This document shows positions 46,739 through 55,085 of a stretch of DNA of 64,000 nucleotides, in pieces; position 1 is the stretch's first letter, and every line of letters starts with the position of its first letter. The notes below the pieces were generated by a model that saw only the letters and a program-made list of their open reading frames with translations, made no database searches and was not told the DNA's origin. Source of the stretch: Streptomyces sp. NRRL F-6131 (GTDB lineage Bacteria; Actinomycetota; Actinomycetes; Streptomycetales; Streptomycetaceae). A program made the translations under genes and the position numbers. The DNA lies in contig JOHN01000048.1 in the NCBI GenBank assembly GCA_000719695.1, positions 1 through 64,000 of the forward strand, given 5' to 3'.

Positions 46739-47200
46739 ATGACCGTACTCACCGCGATCGAGGCCGGACTGCGCACCTGCGGCGAGGTGTACCGCCAGCC
46801 GAACGGCGAGCCCGACCGGACGCCGCGGCACACCATCGGCGAGGTGTCGGCGGCCAGCGGGCTGACCGCGCACACCCTGCGCTGGTACGAGCGGATCGGC
46901 CTGCTCGACCCGGTGGACCGCGCGGCCTCGGGTCAGCGCCGCTACAGCGACGCCGATCTGCACCGGCTGGCCTTCCTGGGGCGGCTGCGGCTGACCGGGA
47001 TGCCGGTGGCCGACATGCAGCGCTACGTGGAACTGGCCCGGCAGGGCGACCGGACCTCCACCGCCCGGCGCGACCTGCTGCTCGACCACCGGGAGGAGGT
47101 GCGGCAGCAGATCGCGGACCTGCACGCCACGCTGGCCGTGCTCGACCACAAGATCGACCTGTACAACGGGCGGATCGCGCAGTGCGCTCCGTCGCACTAG
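46739..47200 (+). CDS. MerR-family regulator
   Basis: 153 residues from ATG at 46739 (GGGGGGA upstream). The HTH lies at about 30-100: HTIGEVSAASGLTAHTLRWYERIGLLDPVDR and RRYSDADLHRLAFLGRLRLTGMPVADM. A helical dimerisation stretch follows (LLLDHREEVRQQIADLHATLAVLDHKIDLYNGRI). It has an unusual 30-residue N-terminal extension before the HTH. There is one Cys in it and one at the C-terminal end, so no clear metal site. It likely acts on the divergent hydrolase gene. Confidence 0.92.
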   Translation: MTVLTAIEAGLRTCGEVYRQPNGEPDRTPRHTIGEVSAASGLTAHTLRWYERIGLLDPVDRAASGQRRYSDADLHRLAFLGRLRLTGMPVADMQRYVELARQGDRTSTARRDLLLDHREEVRQQIADLHATLAVLDHKIDLYNGRIAQCAPSH

Positions 47201-47219
47201 CGCTGTGCGGTGGCGGGCG

Positions 47220-47798
47220 TCAGACCTCGCGGCCGAGGTAGGCGGCCAGCCGGGTGGTCGGGTCGGCGTCGGCCGGGGCGGTCCGGACCGGGCCGAACGG
47301 CACGGCGCCGCCCCGCGGCTCGGCCGGCAGTACGGCGAGCGCGATCGCCAGCGCGGCCTCGCCCAGCCGGTCGTCCAGCGGGAGGGCGGTGTCGAGCGCG
47401 CGGGCGATGTCCCAGGCGTGCGCGACGGTCTCCAGGACGTAGCCGCCCACCGCGGCGCGGCCGGGCACCTCGCCCCAGGGGGCGGAGGCCGGGCGGTCCA
47501 GCTTGGCGTCGTCGGCCCAGGCGGCGGTCACCCGGGTCCGGGCCCGGCCGAGGGCGGCCGGCCAGCCGTCGTCGGGCAGGTCGCCGGTCGCGGCCACGAC
47601 GTCCTCGGAGCGGCCGCCCTCGCCCATGTAGGCGAGCCGGTGGACGCCGCCGACGACGTGGCCGAGCAGGGTCCGCAGGTCGTACGCGGTGCACGGGGTG
47701 GGCCGGTCCAGGCTCTCCGGCCCGGTTTCGGCGATCAGCTTCTCCACCTGGTCGAGGGCGAGCTGGTACAGCGGGCGCGGGTCCTGGGTGGTGTCCAT
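47220..47798 (-). CDS. TIGR03086-type DinB/maleylpyruvate isomerase-fold metal-binding protein
   Basis: 192 residues from ATG at 47798; the ATG at 47810 lacks support. Four-helix-bundle DinB-like fold: PLYQLALDQVEKLIAE, TPCTAYDLRTLLGHVVGGVHRLAYMG (first metal His) and VLETVAHAWDIARALD (second). It ends in LAAYLGREV as family members do. Some relatives use mycothiol. The substrate is unknown. It is divergent from a WYL regulator, with a perfect palindrome between. Confidence 0.88.
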   Translation of the reverse strand: MDTTQDPRPLYQLALDQVEKLIAETGPESLDRPTPCTAYDLRTLLGHVVGGVHRLAYMGEGGRSEDVVAATGDLPDDGWPAALGRARTRVTAAWADDAKLDRPASAPWGEVPGRAAVGGYVLETVAHAWDIARALDTALPLDDRLGEAALAIALAVLPAEPRGGAVPFGPVRTAPADADPTTRLAAYLGREV

Positions 47799-47856
47799 GG
47801 GAAGTCTCAACTCCAGTGGGGCGGAAGGTTTCCGGTGCGGGAGGCAATCTCCCGGT

Positions 47857-47883
47857 AAAACCTGACAACCGCCGTCAGGTTTT
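47857..47883. promoter_or_regulatory. Perfect palindromic operator between DinB-like and WYL genes
   Basis: AAAACCTGAC (47857-47866) and GTCAGGTTTT (47874-47883) are perfect 10-bp arms with a 7-bp spacer, 17 nt before the WYL regulator start. It is the clearest operator in the window and a likely autoregulatory site. Confidence 0.75.
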
Positions 47884-47899
47884 CTGGGATCCTCGGCCC

Positions 47900-48877
47900 A
47901 TGAAGGCCGACCGCCTGCTCTCGATCCTGCTGCTGCTCCAGACCCGCGGCCGGGTGCCCGCCACCGAACTGGCCGAACGGCTGGAGGTCTCGGTCCGCAC
48001 CATCTACCGCGACGTCGAGGCGCTCTCGGCGGCCGGCGTGCCCGTCTACACCGAACGCGGCCGGCACGGCGGCATCAGCCTGCTGCCCGGCTACCGCACC
48101 GACGTCAGCGGTCTGACCGCCGACGAGGCGCGGGCCCTGTTCGTGCTCTCCGCCCAGGGCGCGCACAGCGACCTCGGGCTGGACGGCGCGCTGGGCTCGG
48201 CGCTGCGCAAGGTGATGGCCGCGCTGCCCGCCCCGCACCGGCCGGGCGCCGAGCGGATCAGCGAGCGCGTCCTGGTCGACCCGGCGCGCTGGCTCCAGGC
48301 CGGGGCGCCGCCCGGCCCCGACCTCGGGGAGCTGCAGTACGCCGTGTTCGCCGACCGGCGGCTGCGGCTGCGCTACCGGCACAGCGGCGCGCCCGCACCG
48401 GCGGAGTACACCGTGGACCCGTACGGCCTGGTCTGCAAGGCCGCCGTCTGGTACCTGGTGGCCGATCTGCGCGGTGAGCCGCGGCTGTTCCGGGCCGACC
48501 GGGTGCTGTTCGCGGAGGCCGTCGAGGAGCCGGTGCGCCGACGCGCGGGGGTGGGTCTTGGCGACGTCTGGACGGTGCTGCGCGAGCAGGTGGAGCGGCT
48601 GCCCAAGGAGCTGACCGTGAAGGTGCGGGTGCGTCGGGGGCGGCTGGACATGTTCGTCCGGATCCACGGCACCCGGCTCACCGGGCCGCCGCCGGAGACC
48701 GGGAACGGCGCGCCCGACGACTGGGTCGAACTCGCGCTCGGCTTCCAGTCCCTGCCCGCCGTGCGGGCCCTCCTGGCGTTCGGCGCGGACGCCGAGGTGC
48801 TCGCGCCGCCCGCCGCCCGCCGGGAGATGGGCCGGGCCGCCGCCGAGGCGGTCCGGCTCTACCAGGAACCGCGCTGA
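47900..48877 (+). CDS. YafY-type WYL-domain transcriptional regulator
   Basis: 325 residues. The HTH_11 domain is at about 1-60 (ADRLLSILLLLQTRGRVPATELAERLEVSVRTIYRDVEAL), then the WYL domain at about 135-215 (ELQYAVFADRRLRLRYRHSG, VDPYGLVCKAAVWYLVADLRGEPRLFRADRV), and a C-terminal WCX extension (VELALGFQSLPAVRALLAFGADAEVL). The domain is thought to sense small ligands. It probably controls itself and the divergent gene through the operator at 47857. Confidence 0.93.
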   Translation: MKADRLLSILLLLQTRGRVPATELAERLEVSVRTIYRDVEALSAAGVPVYTERGRHGGISLLPGYRTDVSGLTADEARALFVLSAQGAHSDLGLDGALGSALRKVMAALPAPHRPGAERISERVLVDPARWLQAGAPPGPDLGELQYAVFADRRLRLRYRHSGAPAPAEYTVDPYGLVCKAAVWYLVADLRGEPRLFRADRVLFAEAVEEPVRRRAGVGLGDVWTVLREQVERLPKELTVKVRVRRGRLDMFVRIHGTRLTGPPPETGNGAPDDWVELALGFQSLPAVRALLAFGADAEVLAPPAARREMGRAAAEAVRLYQEPR

Positions 48878-48931
48878 GCGGCGCGGAAGGGGCGCGGGCG
48901 GCTCGGGCGGTCGGGCCTCCGGGTCGGGCGG

Positions 48932-50143
48932 TCAGGCCTCCGGGGCCGGGCGGGACACGTCCTGGTAGGCGCCGAGGGCGACGGCGGCGAAGTTGTGCAG
49001 GCTGTCGGTGCCGGGCGTGAAGTAGCCGTTGTGCCCGGCGGAACGGGCCGAGGAGATCCGTTCGGAGCCGAAGTCCACCGAGGTCGGGTCGGCGCCGTGG
49101 CCGAGTCCGCCGACCTCCAGGTACGGCACGTTGCCGATCCAGTCGGTCTCGTTGCGGGTGGCCCAGACGTGCACGCCGCCGCCCAGCTCCGAGCTGCTCT
49201 CCACCCCCATGCCGGGGGAGCCGAACACCACCACGTCGGTGATCCCGGAGGTGTCGGTCGGCGAGGCGGCCGCCCGGGGGATGTCCGGTGCGGCGGTGCC
49301 GCAGACCACCGAGCCGTAGGAGTGGCAGAACAGCGCGGGCGGCGCCTCCGGCCGGGTGGTCTCCTTCAGCCCGGCGAGCAGCCGGCGCAGCCGGGGCGCG
49401 CCGACGTCGGCGAGCCGGGAGGTGACGGCGTCCGGGCCGAGTCCGGAGGGGGTGACGTAGCCGGTCCAGGCGACGACCGCGGTGTGCGTGTCCGGGGCCT
49501 GCCGGTGTTCCTCCTCGTACAGCGAGCGGGCCATCCCGGCGGGGGAGCGGAGCGGTTCGACGGCCTGGTCGAAGTGGCCGAGGTCGGCGTCCGAGCCGGG
49601 GACGAGCACCGCGATCCGGTCGGCGGCGCCGAGGTCGCCCCAGACCTCGGTGAGCAGGCCGCGGCCGCGCGGGTCGAAGGCGAGGATCTGCCGGCCGGGG
49701 GCGAGCAGGCTCTGCACGTCGTTGGCGCGGGAGACGGCCAGGGCGCGCTGCTCCTGGTCGAGCTCCGGGTCGGCGGCGCGGGCCCGGGCGTGGTCGCGCT
49801 CGGCGGCCAGCGCCACCCGGTTGGCCCGGTAGCGCAGGGCGAGCGGGGCGCCGTCGAAGTTGCCGACGACCAGCGGGTAGGCCGCGACCAGCCGGTCGAC
49901 CTCGGCCGGCGGGAGCTGGGCGAAGAACTCGGCGACGGCGGCCGGTGCGGTGGTGGCCGGGTCGGGCAGGTCGTGCCCGTAGGAGTGGTCCTCGACCCAG
50001 GCGGCGCTGCCGGCCGGTGGTGTGGAGATGGCCAACTGCTCGGTGGCGGCGGCGGCCTGGGCGGCCGCCGCACCGGCGTCCGCGAGGACGGCGGCGCCCG
50101 CGAAGGCGCCGATCAGGACGTGCTTCCACCGCCGACGGCGCAT
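48932..50143 (-). CDS. Secreted DUF1023-type alpha/beta hydrolase
   Basis: 403 residues. A signal peptide (about 1-33, basic start then VLIGAFAGAAVLADAGAAAA) is followed by the conserved front region WVEDHSYGHDLPDP and VVGNFDGAPLALRYRANR. The alpha/beta-hydrolase core shows FDPRGRGLLTEVWGD, LVPGSDADLGHF, nucleophile Ser in PALFCHSYGSVVCG near 272, VVVFGSPGMGV and a C-terminal AGHNGYFTPGTDSL with the likely catalytic His. DUF1023 members are actinobacterial and their substrates are unknown. A paralogue is encoded at 56466. Confidence 0.88.
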   Translation of the reverse strand: MRRRRWKHVLIGAFAGAAVLADAGAAAAQAAAATEQLAISTPPAGSAAWVEDHSYGHDLPDPATTAPAAVAEFFAQLPPAEVDRLVAAYPLVVGNFDGAPLALRYRANRVALAAERDHARARAADPELDQEQRALAVSRANDVQSLLAPGRQILAFDPRGRGLLTEVWGDLGAADRIAVLVPGSDADLGHFDQAVEPLRSPAGMARSLYEEEHRQAPDTHTAVVAWTGYVTPSGLGPDAVTSRLADVGAPRLRRLLAGLKETTRPEAPPALFCHSYGSVVCGTAAPDIPRAAASPTDTSGITDVVVFGSPGMGVESSSELGGGVHVWATRNETDWIGNVPYLEVGGLGHGADPTSVDFGSERISSARSAGHNGYFTPGTDSLHNFAAVALGAYQDVSRPAPEA

Positions 50144-50390
50144 CGCCTCAACTCCCAGAGAGTCCCGTCACCGTTCCCGGACGGGGCCCGAGGGTGGTAC
50201 GACTGCCAACTTCCAGCGCAAGCCTAGGGGGCCGGAGGAGTACTGGGCCCGCCTCAAACTGTGGGATGGGTCACACGAAAGCGGGGTGTCCCCGGGGCGT
50301 TCCGTTCGTTCGCGGGGGAACGGTGCCGTCGAACGGCTCCGCCCCCGCGGCCGGAGGGCGACGGGGGCGGAGGTGTGCGGTCGGGTCGGG

Positions 50391-50430
50391 GCGGGTGCGG
50401 CCCGGCCCGGGCGGGTGCGGCCCGGCCCGG
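50391..50430. repeat. Two 20-bp tandem repeats
   Basis: GCGGGTGCGGCCCGGCCCGG occurs twice in a row, just downstream of the peroxidase stop; its CCGGCCCGG part can form hairpins that may end transcription. Confidence 0.7.
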
Positions 50431-50435
50431 GCGGG

Positions 50436-52808
50436 TCAGTTCAGCGAGTTCCAGGCGGAGCACGAGCGCGAGCCGCTGACCAGGCGGTCCGGGTGGCCGC
50501 TGCCGTCGGCCACCGAGATCCGCCGGTAGCTGTCGCCGTGGAAGACCCAGTACTCGCTCTTGCCGCCGGTCCGTTGGCAGTCCGGCACGGGCAGGAAGCA
50601 GTTCACCGCGGCGACGCCGTTCAGCGAGCCCCACTGGGACAGCTCCCGGTCGGTGCGCTCCAGGACGTCGGTGTGGGCGGCGCCGTCGGCGATCGAGATC
50701 AGCCGGTACTGCTGGCGGCCGCCGGTGGTGTGGAAGCACCAGTACCAGCTCTTGCCGCCCACCCGCTGCTGGTCGGGGACGGGCAGGAAGCAGTCGACCC
50801 GGCCGACGCCGTTGAGCGAGGTCCAGGCGGTGAGGTCGCGGTCGGGGCGTTCCAGGGCGCCGGTGTGGCCGCTGCCGCAGGTGATCGAGACGGCCCGGTA
50901 CTGCGGGCGGCCGCCGGTGCTGTGGAACGCCCAGTACCAGCTCTTGCCGCCGGGGTTCTGCAGGTCGGGCATGGGCAGCAGGCAGTCGAGCCGGTCGATG
51001 CCCCGGAAGCAGGAGTGGTCGCCGAGCGCGGTGTCGCCCTTGACCACCTGGTCGGTGTGGGCGGAGCCGTCGGCGACCGAGATCTTCCGGTAGCGGTCGC
51101 CGTGGCCGACCCAGAACTGGGTCCGGCCGCCGCGCCGCCACTGGTCGGGGACGGCCAGGAAGTCGTCGCACGGGTACGCCGGGCCGCCCGGGGCGGTGAT
51201 CTGCCCGCCCTGCTGGGTCTGCGTCCGGGTCTGCCCGCCGTTCTGAACGCTCTGTCCGTTCTGCCCGCTCTGGTTGCTCTGGTTGCTCTGCCCGTTCTGG
51301 CCGGAGCCGGTGAGCCGGCCGTCGGCGAGGGCCCGCAGGGTGCTGAGGGAGGGCATGAAGGCGTACACCGAGCCGGTGGTCTGCACGAACTGGGCGAAGC
51401 TCAGCGCGGTGTGCTTGACCGTGCCGTCCGACTCCCGGCTCTCGAAGTCGACGTCGTCGGCCGCCAGGACGACCGGGTCCTTGCCGGGCTCCGGGTTGCG
51501 GCCGGGCGGGAAGTCCGACTGGTCCATCCAGTCGGCCTGGATGAACTCGAACTGCCGCTGGATGTCCGCCTGGTAGGAGATGAACAGCAGGCCGCGCGGG
51601 TCGTCGGGCCCGCCCGGACCCTCGGAGGCCGGGTCGAACGGCGCCCCGTAGGGCGTGCCGCGGCGCATGATCCGGCGGCCGTCGAGGGCCTTGGCGTCGA
51701 ACGGCGGGCGGCTGGGGTCCGGGGCCTGGAGGCCGGCCCGCGGGCTGGTCTTGCGCAGGTGCGACCAGAGCGGGGTGACCAGGCCCTCCAGGTCGTCCCG
51801 GAAGTCGAAGTCGTTGTCCGCCGCGGCCGCCGGGTTGTTGGGGACGTCACGGTCCTGGAAGTGGCAGACCGGGGCGCCGGAGCGCCAGCGGCCGACCATC
51901 CGGGCGGCCAGCCACTCGGTGCTCGCCCCCTCCGGGACGGCCTTGGCGAGCTTGAGCTCCTTCAGCTTCACCGCGACCTGCGACCACCAGCCGGGGACGT
52001 CCTGGGCGAGGCGGCGGACCACCTGGAAGGAGCCGTTGCGGGCCCAGTCCGGGTACTGGTCCTTGGGGAAGCTGTTGGGGTCGTTGTCCAGGCCGCAGAC
52101 GAACTCGCCGGCCGGGACGATCCGGGTGCCCGGGTGGCCCTCGACCTCCTCCGGCCGCTCGGGGTCGGGCCGGTCGAAGCCCCGGACGCCGGGCTCGCTG
52201 ATGCCGTCCTTGAAGCCGAAGTGCTCCTTGCCCCGGCGACTGCCCAGCAGGGTCTGGGCGTTCTGCTGGTAGACGATCAGCACCCGGCACTCGGCGGCGG
52301 CGATCCGCTGGGCCTCGACGGCGGCCTGGAGGTCCTTCTCGGTGTCCGCCGAGAGCTTCAGCACGGCGTGCACCGGCTGGCTCCTCCCGTTGCCGAACAG
52401 CCAGCTCTCCGGCGAGTTGTCGCCGGTGTCGCCGAGCGCGCCGGCCCGCTTGGCCGAGCCCTCCTTGAACGCCTCCAGGCCGCTGCCGACCGGCGGCGCC
52501 GTCGGGAACGGGTCGGTGGTGGAGAGCATCCGCAGGCCCTCGTAGGTGAAGCTGACGCCCAGCCAGGTCGCGGTGAGGGTCTTGGGGTCGTCGCCGCCGG
52601 AGGTCCTGCGGGCCCGGCTGAAGGCGTCGTTGAACGCGGCGACCTCACGGGTGGTGGAGATCTGCGGGGTGAGCTGCCGGAGCCAGTCGCGGGCCCGGGC
52701 GGCGTCCTCGAACTTGAGGAACAGGACGCTGACGTTGTCCTTCTTGAAGCCGGCCAGGATGTCGCCCTGGATCTCGTCGCTCGCGCGAAGGTTCGGATCC
52801 GTTGCCAT
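50436..52808 (-). CDS. DyP-type peroxidase fused to four C-terminal repeats
   Basis: 790 residues, far longer than ordinary DyPs. The heme peroxidase covers about residues 10-500: catalytic Asp motif GKEHFGFKDGISEPG near 205, proximal heme His in WSHLRKTSPRAG, distal Arg region ISYQADIQRQFEFIQADW. A Gln/Asn/Ser-rich linker (about 500-546) leads to four repeats of 55-64 residues (547-790), each with C-LPVPD-Q--GGKSWYW-FH---YR-ISIADG--HTD. They look like a lectin or hemopexin-like beta domain. There is no signal peptide at the N-terminus. The gene lies 28 nt after the copper radical oxidase gene, in one operon, so H2O2 from the oxidase may be its substrate. Confidence 0.9.
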   Translation of the reverse strand: MATDPNLRASDEIQGDILAGFKKDNVSVLFLKFEDAARARDWLRQLTPQISTTREVAAFNDAFSRARRTSGGDDPKTLTATWLGVSFTYEGLRMLSTTDPFPTAPPVGSGLEAFKEGSAKRAGALGDTGDNSPESWLFGNGRSQPVHAVLKLSADTEKDLQAAVEAQRIAAAECRVLIVYQQNAQTLLGSRRGKEHFGFKDGISEPGVRGFDRPDPERPEEVEGHPGTRIVPAGEFVCGLDNDPNSFPKDQYPDWARNGSFQVVRRLAQDVPGWWSQVAVKLKELKLAKAVPEGASTEWLAARMVGRWRSGAPVCHFQDRDVPNNPAAAADNDFDFRDDLEGLVTPLWSHLRKTSPRAGLQAPDPSRPPFDAKALDGRRIMRRGTPYGAPFDPASEGPGGPDDPRGLLFISYQADIQRQFEFIQADWMDQSDFPPGRNPEPGKDPVVLAADDVDFESRESDGTVKHTALSFAQFVQTTGSVYAFMPSLSTLRALADGRLTGSGQNGQSNQSNQSGQNGQSVQNGGQTRTQTQQGGQITAPGGPAYPCDDFLAVPDQWRRGGRTQFWVGHGDRYRKISVADGSAHTDQVVKGDTALGDHSCFRGIDRLDCLLPMPDLQNPGGKSWYWAFHSTGGRPQYRAVSITCGSGHTGALERPDRDLTAWTSLNGVGRVDCFLPVPDQQRVGGKSWYWCFHTTGGRQQYRLISIADGAAHTDVLERTDRELSQWGSLNGVAAVNCFLPVPDCQRTGGKSEYWVFHGDSYRRISVADGSGHPDRLVSGSRSCSAWNSLN

Positions 52809-52836
52809 GGGGTGGGGGGTCCTTTCGGGGTGGCGG

Positions 52837-54753
52837 TCAGGCGGTGGGGCCGAGCTGGACCCACTTGGCGACGGAGGGCACGCCCTGCTCGTTGAGCAGG
52901 AAGAGCATGTACCAGCCGGGCGGCGCGGCCTTGGCGTCCGGCGGGGCCTGGAACTCCAGTCGGTTGCCGGCCCGGCTGGTGAGCCGCAGGTCGATGTGGC
53001 GCTGGCTGGTGTTGACCGAGTGGGTCGAGGTGGTCGGCGAGAGCAGGACGGCCTTGGCGGCCTGGCCTGGGGTGCCGGTGGTGACCTGGAAGTTCCTGTC
53101 GTAGCCGATGGGGCCGGTCGGGGCCCGGTCGAGCAGCGGCCGGTTGCCCTGGTGGAGGTAGGCCGGCTCGTAGATCTCGATGGTGCCGTTCATGGTGACC
53201 GGGCCGGTGGTGCCGGGGACGTCGCTCACCGTGCCGTTGACGTCCGGGTTGTTGGCGAGCTGCTGGAGTTCGTCGCCGGTGACCATGACGCGGCCGTCGG
53301 GCAGCACCACGGCGTTGGAGTGGTAGCCGCGCGGCAGTCGCTGGACCGGGCCGAGCTGCCAGTTCCCCTGGTCGTCGCGGAGTTCGACCTGGCGGTACTT
53401 GAGGTCGGCGTTCGGGTTGTACGGGCCGTTGCCGTAGTCGCGGATGTCGTACGCGCCGTTGACGGTCATCAGCCGGCCGTTGGGCAGCAGCAGGGTGTCG
53501 TCCTGGGTGCGGCCGAAGGCGCGGGGCTTCTCGGCGGTCCAGGCCCCGTTGGAGAAGCGCAGGGTGCTCGGGTTGTCCCGGTCGCCGCCGAGGACCAGGG
53601 CGGAGTCCGGGCCGTTGACGCCGCCGGGCAGCGGCACCGCCGAGCCGTAGTTGCGCTTGCGCCCGTCCGGGCGGGCGGTCAGGTCGGAGCGGGACTCGGC
53701 GACCGGGTCGAACTTCCACTGCTCGGCGGCCTGGCGGCCGAAGGCGTAGACGTTGCCGTCGTTGAGCGAGAACAGGTGCGGGTAGTCCAGGGTGAACGGG
53801 GCGTCGGCCTTGAACCGGTCGACCGGGGTGTTCCTCGGGGTGTCGGTCTTGAGCGAGGGCACCGGGTGGCCCTTGGCGGGGAAGCGCTCGACCACCGGGG
53901 TGGGGGTGCCCCAGCCGAGTTCGGACTGGCCGGACATGATCAGCTGCCGGCCGTCCGCGCCGGTCACCACCGAGGGGTACCAGCGGCCGACGGTCATGTC
54001 GGGGTTGCGGGTCCAGGTCTCGGTCCACGGGTCGAAGACCAGCGAGAGCTTGGCGCCGGTGCCGCCGTTGCCGCCGAGGTTGCCGCCGAAGACGCCGAGC
54101 ATGCCGTTGGGCAGGAAGGAGTGGCCCGCGCAGAAGAACGGTGCGGGGCGCGGCTGGTTCAGGCCGTCCGGCATGTCGACCACCGGCGGGGTGACCTGCT
54201 TGAAGGCGCTCTTGCCGTACCCCTGGGCCGGGTCCCAGAGGAAGGCCCGGCCGGCGTTCTCCTTCCCGGTGGTCTGGGTGGGGGCGGGTTCCTTCTCCGG
54301 GTTGGTCTCGATCCGCTCGAAGGAGAACAGCAGCACCTTGCCGGTGGGCAGCAGGGCGATGTGGTCGCCGAAGTCCGGGGAGGGGAAGTACTGGTTGAAC
54401 GACCCGAAGGTCTCCGCGGCGAAGCCCTTGTTGTGGGCGGTCTGGGACTCCGTCAGCGCGTGCAGCCGGTTGGTGCGGGTGGTCTGGGGGTAGTCGCCGA
54501 TGCCGCGGACGGCGGCGCGCAACCGGGCGTGCTCCTCGGCGTGTTCCTGGCCGAGTGCGGCGACCTCGTCGTCGCGCAGCTCGGCGAGCACCCGGGGGTC
54601 GGTGACCTTCGGGGCGGTGGCGGCCGGGTCGTCGGTGGTGTCGTGACCGCCGGGGCCGTGGGCGGCGGCGGGGCCGGCGGTCAGCGCGCAGACCACGGCG
54701 GTGGCGAGGACGGCCGCGATGCGTCGGCCGGGCCGTGGCGGGGACAGGGACAT
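52837..54753 (-). CDS. Secreted galactose-oxidase-like copper radical oxidase
   Basis: 638 residues. A signal peptide (1-31) with a GRR motif before the hydrophobic core suggests possible Tat export. The Kelch-type beta-propeller and C-terminal DUF1929 domain carry all copper/radical residues expected from galactose oxidase: Cys208 (PAPFFCAGHS), Tyr259 (VGRWYPSVV), Tyr477-His478 (PRGYHSNAVVLPDG) and His578 (TSTHSVNTSQRHI). It should oxidise an alcohol, often a sugar primary alcohol, to aldehyde with release of H2O2. The Streptomyces relative GlxA sits beside cslA; that neighbour is absent here, replaced by a DyP fusion. Confidence 0.92.
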   Translation of the reverse strand: MSLSPPRPGRRIAAVLATAVVCALTAGPAAAHGPGGHDTTDDPAATAPKVTDPRVLAELRDDEVAALGQEHAEEHARLRAAVRGIGDYPQTTRTNRLHALTESQTAHNKGFAAETFGSFNQYFPSPDFGDHIALLPTGKVLLFSFERIETNPEKEPAPTQTTGKENAGRAFLWDPAQGYGKSAFKQVTPPVVDMPDGLNQPRPAPFFCAGHSFLPNGMLGVFGGNLGGNGGTGAKLSLVFDPWTETWTRNPDMTVGRWYPSVVTGADGRQLIMSGQSELGWGTPTPVVERFPAKGHPVPSLKTDTPRNTPVDRFKADAPFTLDYPHLFSLNDGNVYAFGRQAAEQWKFDPVAESRSDLTARPDGRKRNYGSAVPLPGGVNGPDSALVLGGDRDNPSTLRFSNGAWTAEKPRAFGRTQDDTLLLPNGRLMTVNGAYDIRDYGNGPYNPNADLKYRQVELRDDQGNWQLGPVQRLPRGYHSNAVVLPDGRVMVTGDELQQLANNPDVNGTVSDVPGTTGPVTMNGTIEIYEPAYLHQGNRPLLDRAPTGPIGYDRNFQVTTGTPGQAAKAVLLSPTTSTHSVNTSQRHIDLRLTSRAGNRLEFQAPPDAKAAPPGWYMLFLLNEQGVPSVAKWVQLGPTA

Positions 54754-55085
54754 GGAACTCCTCGGACGGGCAGGACCGCCCGGCGCGGGACGGCCGGGCG
54801 GGAACGGGGGATCGGGCCGGCGAGGGCGGTGCTCGATCGCCGACGGTCACAGGCCATCACGGTCCGTGGTGGTTCGCATGCGGAGGCACTGCGTTCGGCG
54901 GTGGCCGGGTCGGCGAGCGGGTGAGCCGTTGCCGGGCGGGTCGGCGAGCGGGTGAGCCGTTGCCGGGCGGGCCGGTGGCGGGGTGCCGGTGGCGGAGTGC
55001 CGGGCGGGCCGGAACGCCGGCGGGCCCGGACCGTCCGGTCCGCGCCCGCCGTACCGCTCCGCCGCGCCCCCGCGGGCCCGGCCGC
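54754..55085. other. 332-bp gap upstream of the oxidase gene
   Basis: Must contain the oxidase promoter. It has the 31-bp direct repeat listed next and otherwise GC-rich DNA with no gene seen; the right end lies downstream of the acyltransferase stop. Confidence 0.45.
54909..54970. repeat. Two 31-bp direct repeats
   Basis: A 31-bp unit (starts GTCGGCGAGCGGGTGAGCCG) occurs exactly twice head to tail, at 54909-54939 and 54940-54970. Confidence 0.85.
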
